NCBI RefSeq assembly: GCF_022539505.1
Contig: NC_061514.1
Span: forward strand, 334,535,090-334,599,089
Length of the DNA: 64,000 nt
Reading direction: 5' to 3'
Origin: Lolium rigidum
Lineage: Eukaryota > Streptophyta > Magnoliopsida > Poales > Poaceae
The notes under the pieces are model-generated. The model saw only the letters and a list, made by a program, of their open reading frames with translations, was not told where the DNA came from and did not search any database. The translations under genes and the position numbers were made by a program. How positions within the stretch are numbered: the stretch's first letter is position 1; each line of letters opens with the position of its first letter. Shown here one piece after another: positions 31,678 to 42,064 of the stretch.

Positions 31678-32202
31678 TTTATATGTATATCAAAAATCAT
31701 TAAGTACACAACATCATGGATATATGAGTGACCAACTTAATTAATATTCAAGTTCATCACATAAAACTAAGTTTTTTTTATAAAAAAGAAGAGGCTCACC
31801 GAGGTTGTACGGTGCCGGCTAGGGGACGACGCTAGCGATCGACGGCGGTGAGGACGGGGATGATACTAATTAAAACCTACAAAATATACCATAATTTCAG
31901 CTCAAATTGATTATAAAAAAGTAAAATCCCTAACTTAGTCATTTCATCAAACACCTTGCTAGCACTAGAAAAATAGTACGAGTTAAACTACCAAAGAAAT
32001 GAGCTAAATTAGGAACGCCGGAAGAAAGGATGATATTGCTAACCCTTGGATAGATGGAGGTCGTTAATCTTGTTATAATGGTGGAGAAAAATAAAGATTA
32101 TTGGAGTGTGAGAGGTGGAGAAAAATTTAGAGTGTGAGGAAGAAGAGAAAAATGAGAGCCACGAGCAGGGGGCTCGGGCGATCTGGGCGATTTGATATGG
32201 CT

Positions 32203-32430
32203 GGGTACCCTTTGGTACCGGTTCGTGTTACGAACCGGTACCAAAGGTCCAGCCCGGGCCCCACCACGCGTCCGAATTTTGGCCGAAGACCTTTCGTACC
32301 GGTTCCTAACACGAACCGGTACGAAAGCCCCTCCCAAACCGGTACCAAAGCTCCTCGCCCACCTGAGCCCTCAAACCGGTACAAATGGCCCCATTGGTAC
32401 CGGTTCGTAAGGGAACCGGTACCAATGGCT
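32203..32430. repeat. Right subterminal repeats of the CACTA element
   Basis: TACCGGTTCGT...ACGAACCGGTA pairs recur at about 32216-32244, 32297-32322 and 32398-32425, plus single AACCGGTAC words. They mirror the left end. Confidence 0.9.
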
Positions 32431-32461
32431 TAGATGGATGAGAGGTTTTCTACTACTGTAT

Positions 32462-33040
32462 ATGGAAAACACTAACATGATAATTATTGGCCATCCTACA
32501 TCGGTGGCTGACTGGGGCGAGTACAATAGGGCGAAGGCGGCGTACAGTGCAATAGGACGGAGAGGAAGATGGTCCGGCTCCATGATCAGCGATGGTTCTT
32601 GCTGCAAGGCGCCGGCGACGCCTGGCTCTGGCTCCGGACGCGGTTAAGATGCTCAGTCTCAGGAGCGGCCCCCATTAGCGAGCGGTGATGGCACGAGGTG
32701 AAGTGATCCGGTTCATCTTGAGGAGCGGGAGGTGGCAGGGGGCGGGGTTAGGTAGATGCCTTGGCCTGGAACGGCGGCGCCGCGCGGGAAGGTAATGTCG
32801 AGGACCAGATGCGTTGCTGCGTGGAGAGGAGGCGACGGGGCAGGGGATCGCTGGAAATTGATAGGGCGATTGTGATATATCGTGGGAGGTAGTTTTCTTT
32901 TCCTTTTTTCCGTCTGGTTGGGCGCATGAATTTTGGTGGGGAGAATGAGTTAATTTAGACCGTTCGATGGATATCTGTGGATGGCTGAGATTGTATTTTC
33001 CAACAGCACTTCGTGCCTTTATAAGTATATATAGTAGAGA
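32462..33040 (-). other. 5' segment of the Helitron
   Basis: GC-rich sequence (32500-32850), perhaps a captured gene fragment that I cannot name, grades into an AT-rich end. The terminus itself on the minus strand is TCTCTACTATATATACTTAT, a common opening for grass Helitrons. Confidence 0.6.
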
Positions 33041-33723
33041 TAGAGATTATTACCTTTACGCCAACAAAAACACGCCAAGTTATCAAGTATGATTTAGGCG
33101 ATGAATCCCTATCCGTATTTCACGTGCCCCCCATGGTCGCCGATTGGTTCGAGATACCACCAGCTCTCGTCACAGCCGAAGACGGTGGGCTCGGCCTGGC
33201 GCACGTGGACAAGTTCGGCCTCCACCTGTGGTCTTACGACGACGGGGTTGCGGAGTGGACACTCGACAGAGTCATTGATCTCAACAAGATGTCTCTCCCC
33301 ATTGGTGACCCCATGATCGCACCACAGGTGGCTGGAGCTGTGGAGGGCGCTCGTTCCATCTTTGTAGTCACTGATCTTGGTGCCTATATGATCGATCTCA
33401 ACTCACTGACGTCCAAGAAGCTGTCTCAGGAGATATGTTCAAGTGCTAAAGAAAATGTCGTATTTCACGTCTTTCCCTACCTTAGCTTCTTCAATCGACC
33501 AGGTACGTTTCATCTGAAAATGTTTATCTCTGCTCGTATTTTATTCTTCCTTATGTTCTGCACTTCATTTTTGGAACATAGAACTGCCAAGCAAGATTTG
33601 TTTCGGATATATGTTGTGTTTCTAATCCTTTAACACCACTCACCAGATAACATTACTGGAGGAGGCGCTGCTTCTATTCGGCGAAGCAAACGGAACAGGA
33701 GGCCCAACCCAAAGTACCTGTGA
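33041..33723 (+). pseudogene. F-box gene copy 1, rest of exon 1, intron and exon 2
   Basis: The frame resumes at 33041 as the second base of codon 250. It reads through RQVIKYDLGDESLSVF, VPPMVADWFEIPPALVTAED, HLWSYDDGVAEWTLDR and FVVTDLGAYMIDL to a GT donor at 33503. The intron ends in AG at 33646. Exon 2 encodes DNITGGGAASIRRSKRNRRP and ends NPKYL with a stop at 33721-33723. The C-terminal basic cluster resembles a nuclear localisation signal. No stop or frameshift is present apart from the Helitron. The order and splice sites match copy 2. Confidence 0.9.
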
Positions 33724-34045
33724 GCCCAAGCTCATCTACCGCGCGACCAAGGGGTGGCCAGCAGTGACCAAGGGGAAAAGCTGTGGAGAAACAAGACATG
33801 GAACTAGCAGCCGGCTCTCTTCTCGGATCGCCTTCTCTTCCTCCCGACTTTGTGTAATTTGGCACGATTTGTATCGGATCCTTTATCAGTAGTAGTGCGA
33901 TCATGACACTTCATGTTCTAAATTCTATACTTATATAATTGACCAGTAGCAGCCGCACATTAAGGACAAAATGAAGATGAATGGATGCTGCAGATTCATG
34001 ATATGATAAAGTACCTGTATGCTGATTTGGTCGTAATTAAAGAAG
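33724..34045 (+). other. 3' flank of F-box copy 1
   Basis: This matches 57973-58296 (for example GTCGTAATTAAAGAAG in both). The homology breaks at 34046 where a LINE begins. Confidence 0.75.
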
Positions 34046-34170
34046 TTTTTTCGCGAAAACGCAAAAGCCTTGCGTTTCGATGCATTGATAGATAAAGAAG
34101 AGTTTATGTACAAGTCCGAGCACGGACACAACACGCCGTACAACTCGACCCAGGGAAAAGGAAAACTAAT

Positions 34171-37100
34171 CTAGGGGAGCAGCTGGCGCACACCCCGGGC
34201 TCCCGCGTCCGCCCATTGCCGCGCCTCGGCCACTAAGTCGTTGAACAAGGATGTCACCGAAGGTCGCACGTTGTCAAAGACCACCGCGTTCCGATGCTTC
34301 CAGATCCACCAAGCCGTAAGCATGATAACCGACAAAGTGCCCTTGCGCAGCTGGCGAGGGGCGGTCCGCACCGCCTGCGACCACCACTCCGCGAAGTCAC
34401 CCTCAACCGTGGGAGGGCCTGAGGTGGATCGTATCCACGACAGAACCTCAAACCAAACCGTCCTGGAGAAGGAGCATCCTGTGAGCAGATGGCTCATCGA
34501 CTCGGCAGATTGGTCACATAACGGGCATGTAGGCGCGTGCGGGAGTCCGCGACGTGCCAGCCTTTCCCCCGTCCAGCATCTGTCGAGGCAGGCCAGCCAT
34601 ATGAAGAACTTCACCCTAGGCGGCGCCCAGGATTTCCAGTTAAGCTTCCAGGAGCCTGAGCTGATCGCCCCCTGGAAGAGGGTGTCATAACAGGAGCTGG
34701 CGGAGTACTGGTCATCCGTCGTCCAACGCCAAATCAGCCTATCTGGGCCCGCCGATAGCTGGGTGTCCCGGAGTCTGCTCCACAACTGTACGTACTTGCC
34801 ACGCGTGCTAGGGCGCTCAGTGCACCAACTATGTCGGGGATCCAGGAACGTGCGACCAACGCCTCTCGGACCGTGCGAGCCTTCCGCCGACGCTTCGGTA
34901 CTAGGGCGTACACCTCCGGCGCCATCTCCTTGATGGACCTGCCGTCCAGCCATCTGTCTTCCCAGAAGAGGGCGGATTCCCCGTTGCCGACCACCATGTA
35001 GGTGGAGGCCGCGAAGACATCCAGCTCCGTCTTCGAGAAGTGCATATCCAGCCCGCGCCATGGTCGCAGGGGATCAGTGCGCATCCGCCGGATCCATCTC
35101 ACCCACGAGGCTGATGGCAGGTGCGCTCAAGGTCCGGGATTCCCAAGCCCCCAGCCCGCAGCGGCCTGCACACCCGCGCCCAGTTGACGTGGCAGTGCCC
35201 ACCGTTGGCATCCGCCCTGCCCGTCCATAAGAATCCTCTCAAGATCTTATACACCTGCTTTAGTGCTTTCTTGTGGATGCCCAGCACCATCAGCTGATGT
35301 AGAGGGATCGCTGCTAGGACCGAACGGATCAGCGCCAGACGTCCCGCCCTAGGCATCATCGATGCCTTCCAGGTGGGTAGTTTGTCAGCCAGGCGGTCTA
35401 CCAGGGGCTGGAATGATGCAGCCGTCAGCCTTCTGATGGACAGCGGGATGCCAAGGTATCTCACCGGGAAAGGCGCAAGCTGACACTCCATGAGTTCAGC
35501 TGCGCCCACAGACTCCTCATCCGAACAGGCGATCGGAGAGACAGAGCACTTAGCGAAGTTAGTACGCAACCCTGATGCATGACCAAAGAGCTCCAGGATA
35601 CCGCGTACAGCACGCAGTTCCGTCTCATCTGGATGGCAGAAGATCACCACATCGTCTGCATAAAGCGATACCGACGTCACTAAATCCCGTCGCGCTAGAC
35701 GTCTCAGAATCCCCAGCTCCATCGCCTTAGCTAGCATCCTGTTGAGCGAGTTCATCATCAGAACGAACGCCGCCGGCGACAGGGGGTCTCCCCGTCTCGG
35801 GCCCCTTCGATGCCAAATCGGGGGCCCGGCTCGCCGTTGAGCATCACCCTGGTACTCGCCGTAGATAGGAGAATGGACACCAGTTCGCGGAACCTTGGTC
35901 CAAAGCCTACCTTGCGGAGGATCTCCAAGAGGAAACCCCACGAGACGGAATCGAAGGCGCGGGCGATGTCCAGCTTAAGCATCACCCGCAGCTCGCTTCT
36001 CCCGGTGTAGGAACCGAGCGGTCTGCTGGACCAACATAAAGTTGTCGTGGATGCACCGTTTGCGAATGAACGCGCATTGATTGCGATCCACCGGCGACTC
36101 CATCCGAGGGGCAAGACGCGTAGCGAGCGCCTTAGCAACCAGTTTGGCGAAGATATGGATCAGAGCTGATTGGCTCGTAGTCGCCCAACGCAGCCGCATC
36201 CGGGCGCTTAGGCAGCAGGATTAGCAGGGCTTGGTTAAGGCCTTGGAACCCGCGCCCACTCAGCGTGAACAGCTTATCGAAGGCAGCCATGAAGTCGCCT
36301 TTCACCACACCCCAACACTTTTGGAGGAACTCAGCCGTGAACCCATCGGGCCCCGGCGCCTTGCCCACAGGCAGTCGCCGGATCACCTCCCAGATCTCGT
36401 CTTCTGTGAATGCAGCCTCCAACTCCGAGAGATCCTCAGAGTGGGTGTCCAGGAAGTCCAAGTCCAGCGAGTGCTGTCTCTCCTCCGAGGTTCCAAGCAG
36501 GCCTTCGAAGTGTGCGAAAGCAGCTCCAGCCATCGTCGCATGGTCGGAGGTAACCGCGCCTTCCACCTGCAGGCTGTGGATCACGTTCTTCTGGCGGCGG
36601 TAAGCTGCGTGCTGGTGGAAAAAGGCCGTGTTAGCGTCCCCTTCCTTGAGCCACGCGATCTTGGCCCGCTGCCTAGCCATGGTGCGCTCCAGAGAGGCCA
36701 GACCCAGGTAAGCATGTTTGAGGTGTGCCCTGAGTCGGCGTTCGTCTGGTGACAGTTGTCTAGACTCCATGGCCACATCCAACCTCAGGACGACCTCCCG
36801 CGCTATCATCAGCTGCAGTTTGACACAACCGACCTTCTTGTCACTCCAGCTCATCAGACTGCGTGCCGTGCGTTTTAGTTTAGCAGTGAGCCGCCGGAAG
36901 GGGTCTGGGTCCCCCTCCACAACATCCAGGCGCTCCGCACAGCCTCCTCGAAGCCCTCTAAGCGAAGCCAGAACCGTTCGAACTGGAACCGCCTTGGTCG
37001 TGAGGACTTGGTGGTGCAGTCCAGTAGGAGTGGGCAGTGGTCAGCCACCACCGTCGCCAAGCAGCGCAGCAAGCAGCTAGTATGCAGCTCCTCCCAAGCA

Positions 37101-37721
37101 GCCGTGACAAACACCCGATCCAGCCGGACAAGAGTGGGCGTTTCCCTCTCGTTAGACCACGTATAGCGTCGCCCGTGAAGGTAGATCTCCTTCAGCTCGC
37201 AGTCATTCAAGAAGCGTCGAAATCTGCCCATCATCCTACGGTTTAGGTTGCCGTTGTTCTTGTCCTCATCACGATAGATCAGGTTAAAATCCCCGCAGAG
37301 AGCCCACGGTCCAGGGTGACCCCTGCGGACGTCGCGAAGTTCCTCTAAGAAGGCGACCTTGTCAGCCTCAGCCTGTGGTCCATAGACACACGTCAACCAC
37401 CGTCCAGAGCCATCACCCACCGGGGAGACCCTAGCTGTGACACTATTAGCCCCATAATGGGCGCCATCGAGCTGCACCACACGGCTAGCCAAGCCACAAT
37501 GATCCCCCCCTAGTATCAGTCGCCGGCAAGCAGAAGTAAGCATCAAAGTCTGCGCCTAGCGCCTCAATAACAATCGCATGGATTACAACAGATAGCTTTG
37601 TCTCCTGGAGACATACAATGGACGCACCCGTAGTGTTCACAACAATCCTAACACCCGTACGCCTTGCGCGATCATTGAGGCCTCGCACATTGGCCACCAG
37701 CACCTTAGGTTCGTACAACAT
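34171..37721 (-). pseudogene. LINE ORF2: endonuclease, reverse transcriptase, zf-RVT
   Basis: The minus-strand start near 37721 gives VANVRGLNDRARRTG and CLQETKL, the APE-type endonuclease N-terminus. LCGDFNLIYRDEDKNN, YTWSNERETPTLVRLDRVF and VADHCPLLL complete that domain. The reverse transcriptase has GKAPGPDGFTAEFLQKCW, ARAFDSVSWGFLLEI, GDPLSPAAF and LYADDVVIF with the catalytic YADD. The zf-RVT end has CPLCDQSAESMSHLLTGC and WWIWKHRNAVVF, with a stop at 34171. Total span is about 3.55 kb, close to full ORF2 length. Frame changes near 37500, 36900, 36150, 35800 and 35090 inactivate it. It has no RNase H, unlike the LINE at 10777. Confidence 0.9.
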
Positions 37722-37759
37722 CGGAACAGTTTAAGACACCCGTGGACCACCGTCAGGGG

Positions 37760-38064
37760 TCAGGCCTCGATGAGGCGACCACCCGTCACCCCCAACAGCG
37801 GTGGCGAACATCCTCGGATCGTCGAGAGCGACCACCCATAGAACTCCGCGATCGCCTCAATCATGTCATCCGTCAGGGGCAGCTCGTACATCTTATGATA
37901 GGCTTCCAAGGCCGCCTCCGATGGCGCCTCATCCCCCTTGAGAAGGCCAAGCTTGCGCATCAGATTGCGCACCGCTCTCATCTCCGCTTTCAAGCCACCA
38001 GGTTGCCCTGCAATCCTAGAGCTACGGCGAGGCTGGAAGTTTAGCTCCGCCAGCCTTGAGCAAG
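37760..38064 (-). pseudogene. LINE ORF1, C-terminal part
   Basis: The minus-strand frame reads MRKLGLLKGDEAPSEAALEA and LPLTDDMIEAIAEFYGW, a motif often found at the end of ORF1 in plant L1 elements, stopping just before ORF2. The N-terminal RNA-binding part is missing, so the insertion is 5'-truncated. Confidence 0.7.
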
Positions 38065-38082
38065 GCTCCGAACAGCGAACAA

Positions 38083-38830
38083 TATGGACGTGTTTCTACT
38101 TAGTGTTAGTTCTTGGTTTGAGTCTTCTCTGTGGACCCCGTATTCAGGAAGACGGGTGAGGATTCTGATCCGCCTAGTTGCAAGATCTATTCGGTTTCCT
38201 GTTGCATGATTTCTGTGTCGTGCGTAGTATACTCACTTTTCTAAAGTCTTCTATGTAGTACTAGAATGTTTTATTCCGTCCCTGTCATGCATTACAACCT
38301 CAATTTACTTCTAACCTTACTAGGAGGAATTGCCCATATTGGTTTCTCATAAGCTGGAACAGAAACTGAAGTCACACTTTGTTTCACTACTTTTACTCAG
38401 CCCCATATGTTGTTTCCGATTTTCGTCTCCGCCTATCCTTTGCTTTATTTTTCTCCAGAACTACTTTCTACCCTAAAAGCAACTGGCAAAGTTCATATTG
38501 CTGAACAGGTATCAGTGTAAATCCGAGTGGGGCATTTACCAAACACTTTGTTGACTGAAAATAGAAACTAAGTTATATTGAAATGGTTTTACAGTGCTAT
38601 TACTCCCGAAATCTGACAAATTCCTTAAGAGCGATATACATATGCGAAACTAACTTATATTAACTGACACGTAGGCTGTTAGTACTACTTTGATGATCTA
38701 CAATAAATCACTACTTTGTTGTTTGAGGCTAAAAATAACTTACCACAGCATTCTGAAACTGTGCGGAGTTGATGACAATGTTGAATGATTCTGCATCCCT
38801 GTTTAAACAGGAGCAGTTCTCCTGGCTGGT
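38083..38830 (+). other. Distal 3' flank shared with F-box copy 2
   Basis: This aligns with 58320-58850, for example GCAACTGGCAAAGTTCATAT versus GCAACTGGCAAACTTCATAT. No open reading frame is conserved between the copies, so it is probably untranslated or intergenic. Confidence 0.65.
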
Positions 38831-39331
38831 TGCAGACGCGACATATCTCCATCGCTGAAATACAAGAAGAAGTCGAATCGGAAGAAAATTGAGAAGAAAA
38901 TCCGAAAAAGATGAACCGAAAAAACCCTATCCGAAATGGAGAAAAATGCAGAGGATATAAAATCTCAAATCAATGTGGGAAACAAACTAGATTGAACAAA
39001 ATGTAGAAGAACACTATACATAAGCGTACGAGTAATCGACGAATGTTTGGAGAAATCCGGAGAAAACCAAGAGGATGAACTGGCGTAAGTTACCGTATTG
39101 CCATCATCGTTGGAACTGACGGGCGCACATTTTTAGGTTTGTCCACAGGCGATGATTCTTATTCTACATCGTCTGCACAAACCAACTCTTTGAGGGGTTG
39201 CTGTTTACCAACCACCTAAGAAGGACATCTGAGACGGTAGCAAATACATACCGTCTCCAATCCCCGATACTTGGGACAAAATCGAGTCAACTGGGAGTCT
39301 CTAAGTGGCAAGTTTGTACTAGTGGTAGTTA
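38831..39331. other. Non-coding, with a CACTA-like right terminus
   Basis: AT-rich sequence ends near 39324 with TTTGTACTAGTG, whose inverse CACTAGTACAAA looks like a CACTA end. A matching left end was not found. The inverted words GACGGTAGC and GGTAGCAAATAC nearby fit subterminal DNA. Confidence 0.4.
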
Positions 39332-39900
39332 TGTAGGGATTCGTAGCATAGAAAAATAAAATTTCTACGCAACAATGAATAAACCACCAAGATCTAATCT
39401 AGGAGATGCATGTAACGATGCGGTAGCATGTAACAATGCGATAAATTGATTTGTGTACATTTGCAAATTGGGTGCGGAAGCTTACCGGTTGGTGTTGATG
39501 TAGACGATCACGATCCGTTCAATCTTGGCGATCCAACTCGATCAACTCCGTCGCTTGTACGGCTTGACGACGCCGACTCCTTCTTATTCCAGAAAGTTGG
39601 AATCGAGGTAGAGAGATCGTTGTCACGACGAACTTGGTGCAAATCCGGCAGGGCTTCGCCCGGACTATCTTTTCGGAGTTCGCCGAAATTAGGGTTCCAG
39701 CAAGATTTCGGCGATCACCGGCAGAGGTCCGAGAACCAACGGAAGTAAATGCCGGAGGACGGAGGAGGACTTCGACAAGTACGGGCGACGACCAACGTCG
39801 GCGAGGAGGCCGGCGACGGGTGGCAGCCGTCGATGACGGCGGGTGGTTGACGGTGGCTAGGCGGCGACGCTGCGCGTGGAGAGCTCAGGGCTGCGTGGCT

Positions 39901-41638
39901 TGATGTCTACGGGTGCTTCTATTCTTGTAGACAGTGTTGGGCCTCCAAGAGCAGAGGTTTGTAGAACAGCAGCAAGTTTCCCTTAAGTGGATCACCCAAG
40001 GTTTATCGAACTCTGGGAGGAAGAGGTCAAAGATATCCCTCTCAAGCAACCCTGCAACCACAAAGCAAGAAGTCTCTTGTGTCCCCAACACACCTAATAC
40101 ACTTGTCAGATGTATAGGTGCACTAGTTCGGCGAAGAGATAGTGAAATACAGGTGGTATGAATGTATATGAGCAATAGTAACGGCACCAGAAAATAGCTT
40201 GTTGCTACAACTGGCGTATGGTTGATGGTGGTGATATTGCAGGCAGTACAGATGCAGTAGAACAGTAAACAAGCGATGATTGCAGTATTTGGGAACAAGG
40301 CCTAGGGATTATACTTTCACTAGTGGACACTCTCAACATTGATCACATAACAGAATAAATAGATAAATGATATACTCTACACTCTCTTGTTGGATGATGA
40401 ACACCACTAATTGCGTAGGATTACACGAACCCTCAATGCCGGAGTTAACAAGCTCCACAATATTCGATATTCATGTTTAAATAACCTTAGAGTGCACGAT
40501 AGATCAACACAACTAAACCAAGTACTAACATAGCATGCACACTGTCACCATCACACTATGAAGGAGGCATAGATCACATCAATACTATCATAGCAATAGT
40601 TAACTTCATAATCTACAAGAGATCACAATCATAACCTACGCCAAGTACTACACGATGCACACACTGTCACCTTTACACCGTGCATGAGGAATAGAGTACT
40701 TTAATAACATCACTAGAGTAGCACATAGATGAATAGTGATACAAAACATATTGCAATCATAAAGGGATATAAATAAGCACCTCACTATGCTATTCATAAC
40801 AGTGAATAAGTATTCTGTGAAATATAGCCTAAGATACCCACACGGTGCACACACTGTCACCTTTACACACGTGGGACAAGGAGTCTCCGGAGATCACATA
40901 AGTAAAATCTACTTGACTAGCATAATGACATCTAGATTACAAGCATCATCATATGAATCTCAATCATGTAAGGCAGCTCATGAGATTATTGTATTGAAGT
41001 ACATAGGAGAGAGATTAACCACATAGCTACCGGTACAGCCCTTAGCCTCGATGGAGAACTACTCCCTCCTCATGGGAGACAGCAGCGGTGATGAAGATGG
41101 CGGTGGAGTCGATGGAGAAGCCTTCCGGGGGCACTTACCCGTCCCGGCGGCGTGCCGGAACAGAGACTTCTGTCCCCCAGATCTTGGCTTCGCGATGGCG
41201 GCGGCTCTGGAAGGTTTCTCGTATCGTGGTTTTTCCGTATCGATGTTTTAGGTCAGGGACCTTTATATAGGCGAAGAGGCGGAGTCGGAGGGCTGACGAG
41301 GCGGTGACACAACAGGGGGGCGCGGCCCACACCCTGGCCGCGCCAGCCTGGTGTGTGGGGCCCCCAGGGCTCCCATCTGGTCCCCCTTTGACTTTCTGGA
41401 AGGTTCCGGGAAAAATAAGATGTTGGGTCTTCGTTTCGTCGAATTCCGAGAATATTGCCCGAACAGCCTTTCTGGAACCAAAAACAACAGAAAACGGGAA
41501 CTGGCCCTTCGGCATCTCATTAATAGGTTAGTTCCGGAAAACGCATCAAAACGGTATAAAGTGTGAACAAATCATGTAGGTATTGTCATAAAACAAGCAT
41601 GGAACATAAGAAATTATAGATACGTTTGAGACGTATCA
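39901..41638 (-). repeat. 3' LTR of the Sabrina-like element
   Basis: This LTR is 1,738 bp and intact, and agrees closely with 48741-50350 over 1,610 bp. The inside boundary shows the purine tract CTAAGCTTGGGGATGCT on the minus strand. Confidence 0.95.
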
Positions 41639-41867
41639 AGCATCCCCAAGCTTAGTTCCTACTCGCCCTCGAGTAGGTAAACGATAACAATGATAATTTC
41701 TTAAGTGACATGCTACCAACATAATCTTGATCAACATTATTGTAAAGCATATGAGATGAATGAAGTGATTCAAAGCAATGGTAAAGATGATGATTAAACA
41801 ACTGAATCATATAGCAAAGACTTTTCATGAATAATACTTTCAAGACAAGCATCAATAAGACTTGCAT
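41639..41867 (-). other. Sabrina-like internal sequence, left piece
   Basis: This is non-coding internal region next to the 3' LTR. It continues at 45241 beyond the Pack-MULE (GCATAACAGTTAAC then TCATAAGCAATAAATTC). Confidence 0.8.
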
Positions 41868-42064
41868 AACAGTTAACCGGATGAAGCCCGGTGATCAGGG
41901 GGATACGTGAGCACCCCCTGACTACTCGACACGTGTCTAACGACATCCAATATTCCGTTAGCACTCTCATCGATCGGGGAGCTCTAATCTGGCATGAGGT
42001 AAGTGGAATCTGGCGCTGACGGAGACTACTTTTCGTTTTGGAGTTCCGTGGCGGTGCGTGGCAG

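Larger units (their letters stand above)
20328..32458 (-). mobile_element. CACTA transposon (12.1 kb) nested in the Helitron
   Basis: The 3-bp duplication TAT is at 20325-20327 and 32459-32461. The ends CACTAGTAGAAAA and, inverted, CAGTAGTAGAAAA differ at one base. Both subterminal regions are packed with TACCGGTT...AACCGGTA palindromes. Two minus-strand genes are present: a TNP2-type transposase near the right end and a Transposase_24/ULP1-type gene near the left end. Both seem damaged. A plus-strand TATA box and hairpin array lie between them. Confidence 0.95.
17232..33040 (-). mobile_element. Helitron (15.8 kb) inserted in the F-box coding sequence
   Basis: On the minus strand the element starts TCTCTACTATATATAC and ends GCAAACTTACTAG. 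A hairpin, ACGTGC-GTT-GCACGT, lies 9 nt before CTAG. It sits between a host A (17231) and T (33041) with no target duplication. All these are Helitron features. Removing it joins two open halves of the F-box exon in frame. No Rep/helicase gene is visible, so it is non-autonomous. About 12.1 kb of its length is a CACTA element that entered it. A LINE tail and a gene-carrying Stowaway are also inside. Confidence 0.93.
34046..38082 (-). mobile_element. L1-type LINE inserted downstream of F-box copy 1
   Basis: A short T run at 34046-34051 marks the 3' end on the minus strand, followed by coding sequence for zf-RVT, reverse transcriptase, endonuclease and the C-terminus of ORF1. Homology to the copy 2 flank stops at 34045 and resumes at about 38083. 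About 50 bp of the ancestral flank (CTGGGTGCAGTTTCAGATGG and following, present at 58301) is missing at the junction, and no target duplication was found. Confidence 0.85.

Noticed and set aside
38700..39325. Complete small CACTA element ending at 39324
   Set aside because: A right end (inverse CACTAGTACAAA) is present, but no matching left end or 3-bp duplication was found.
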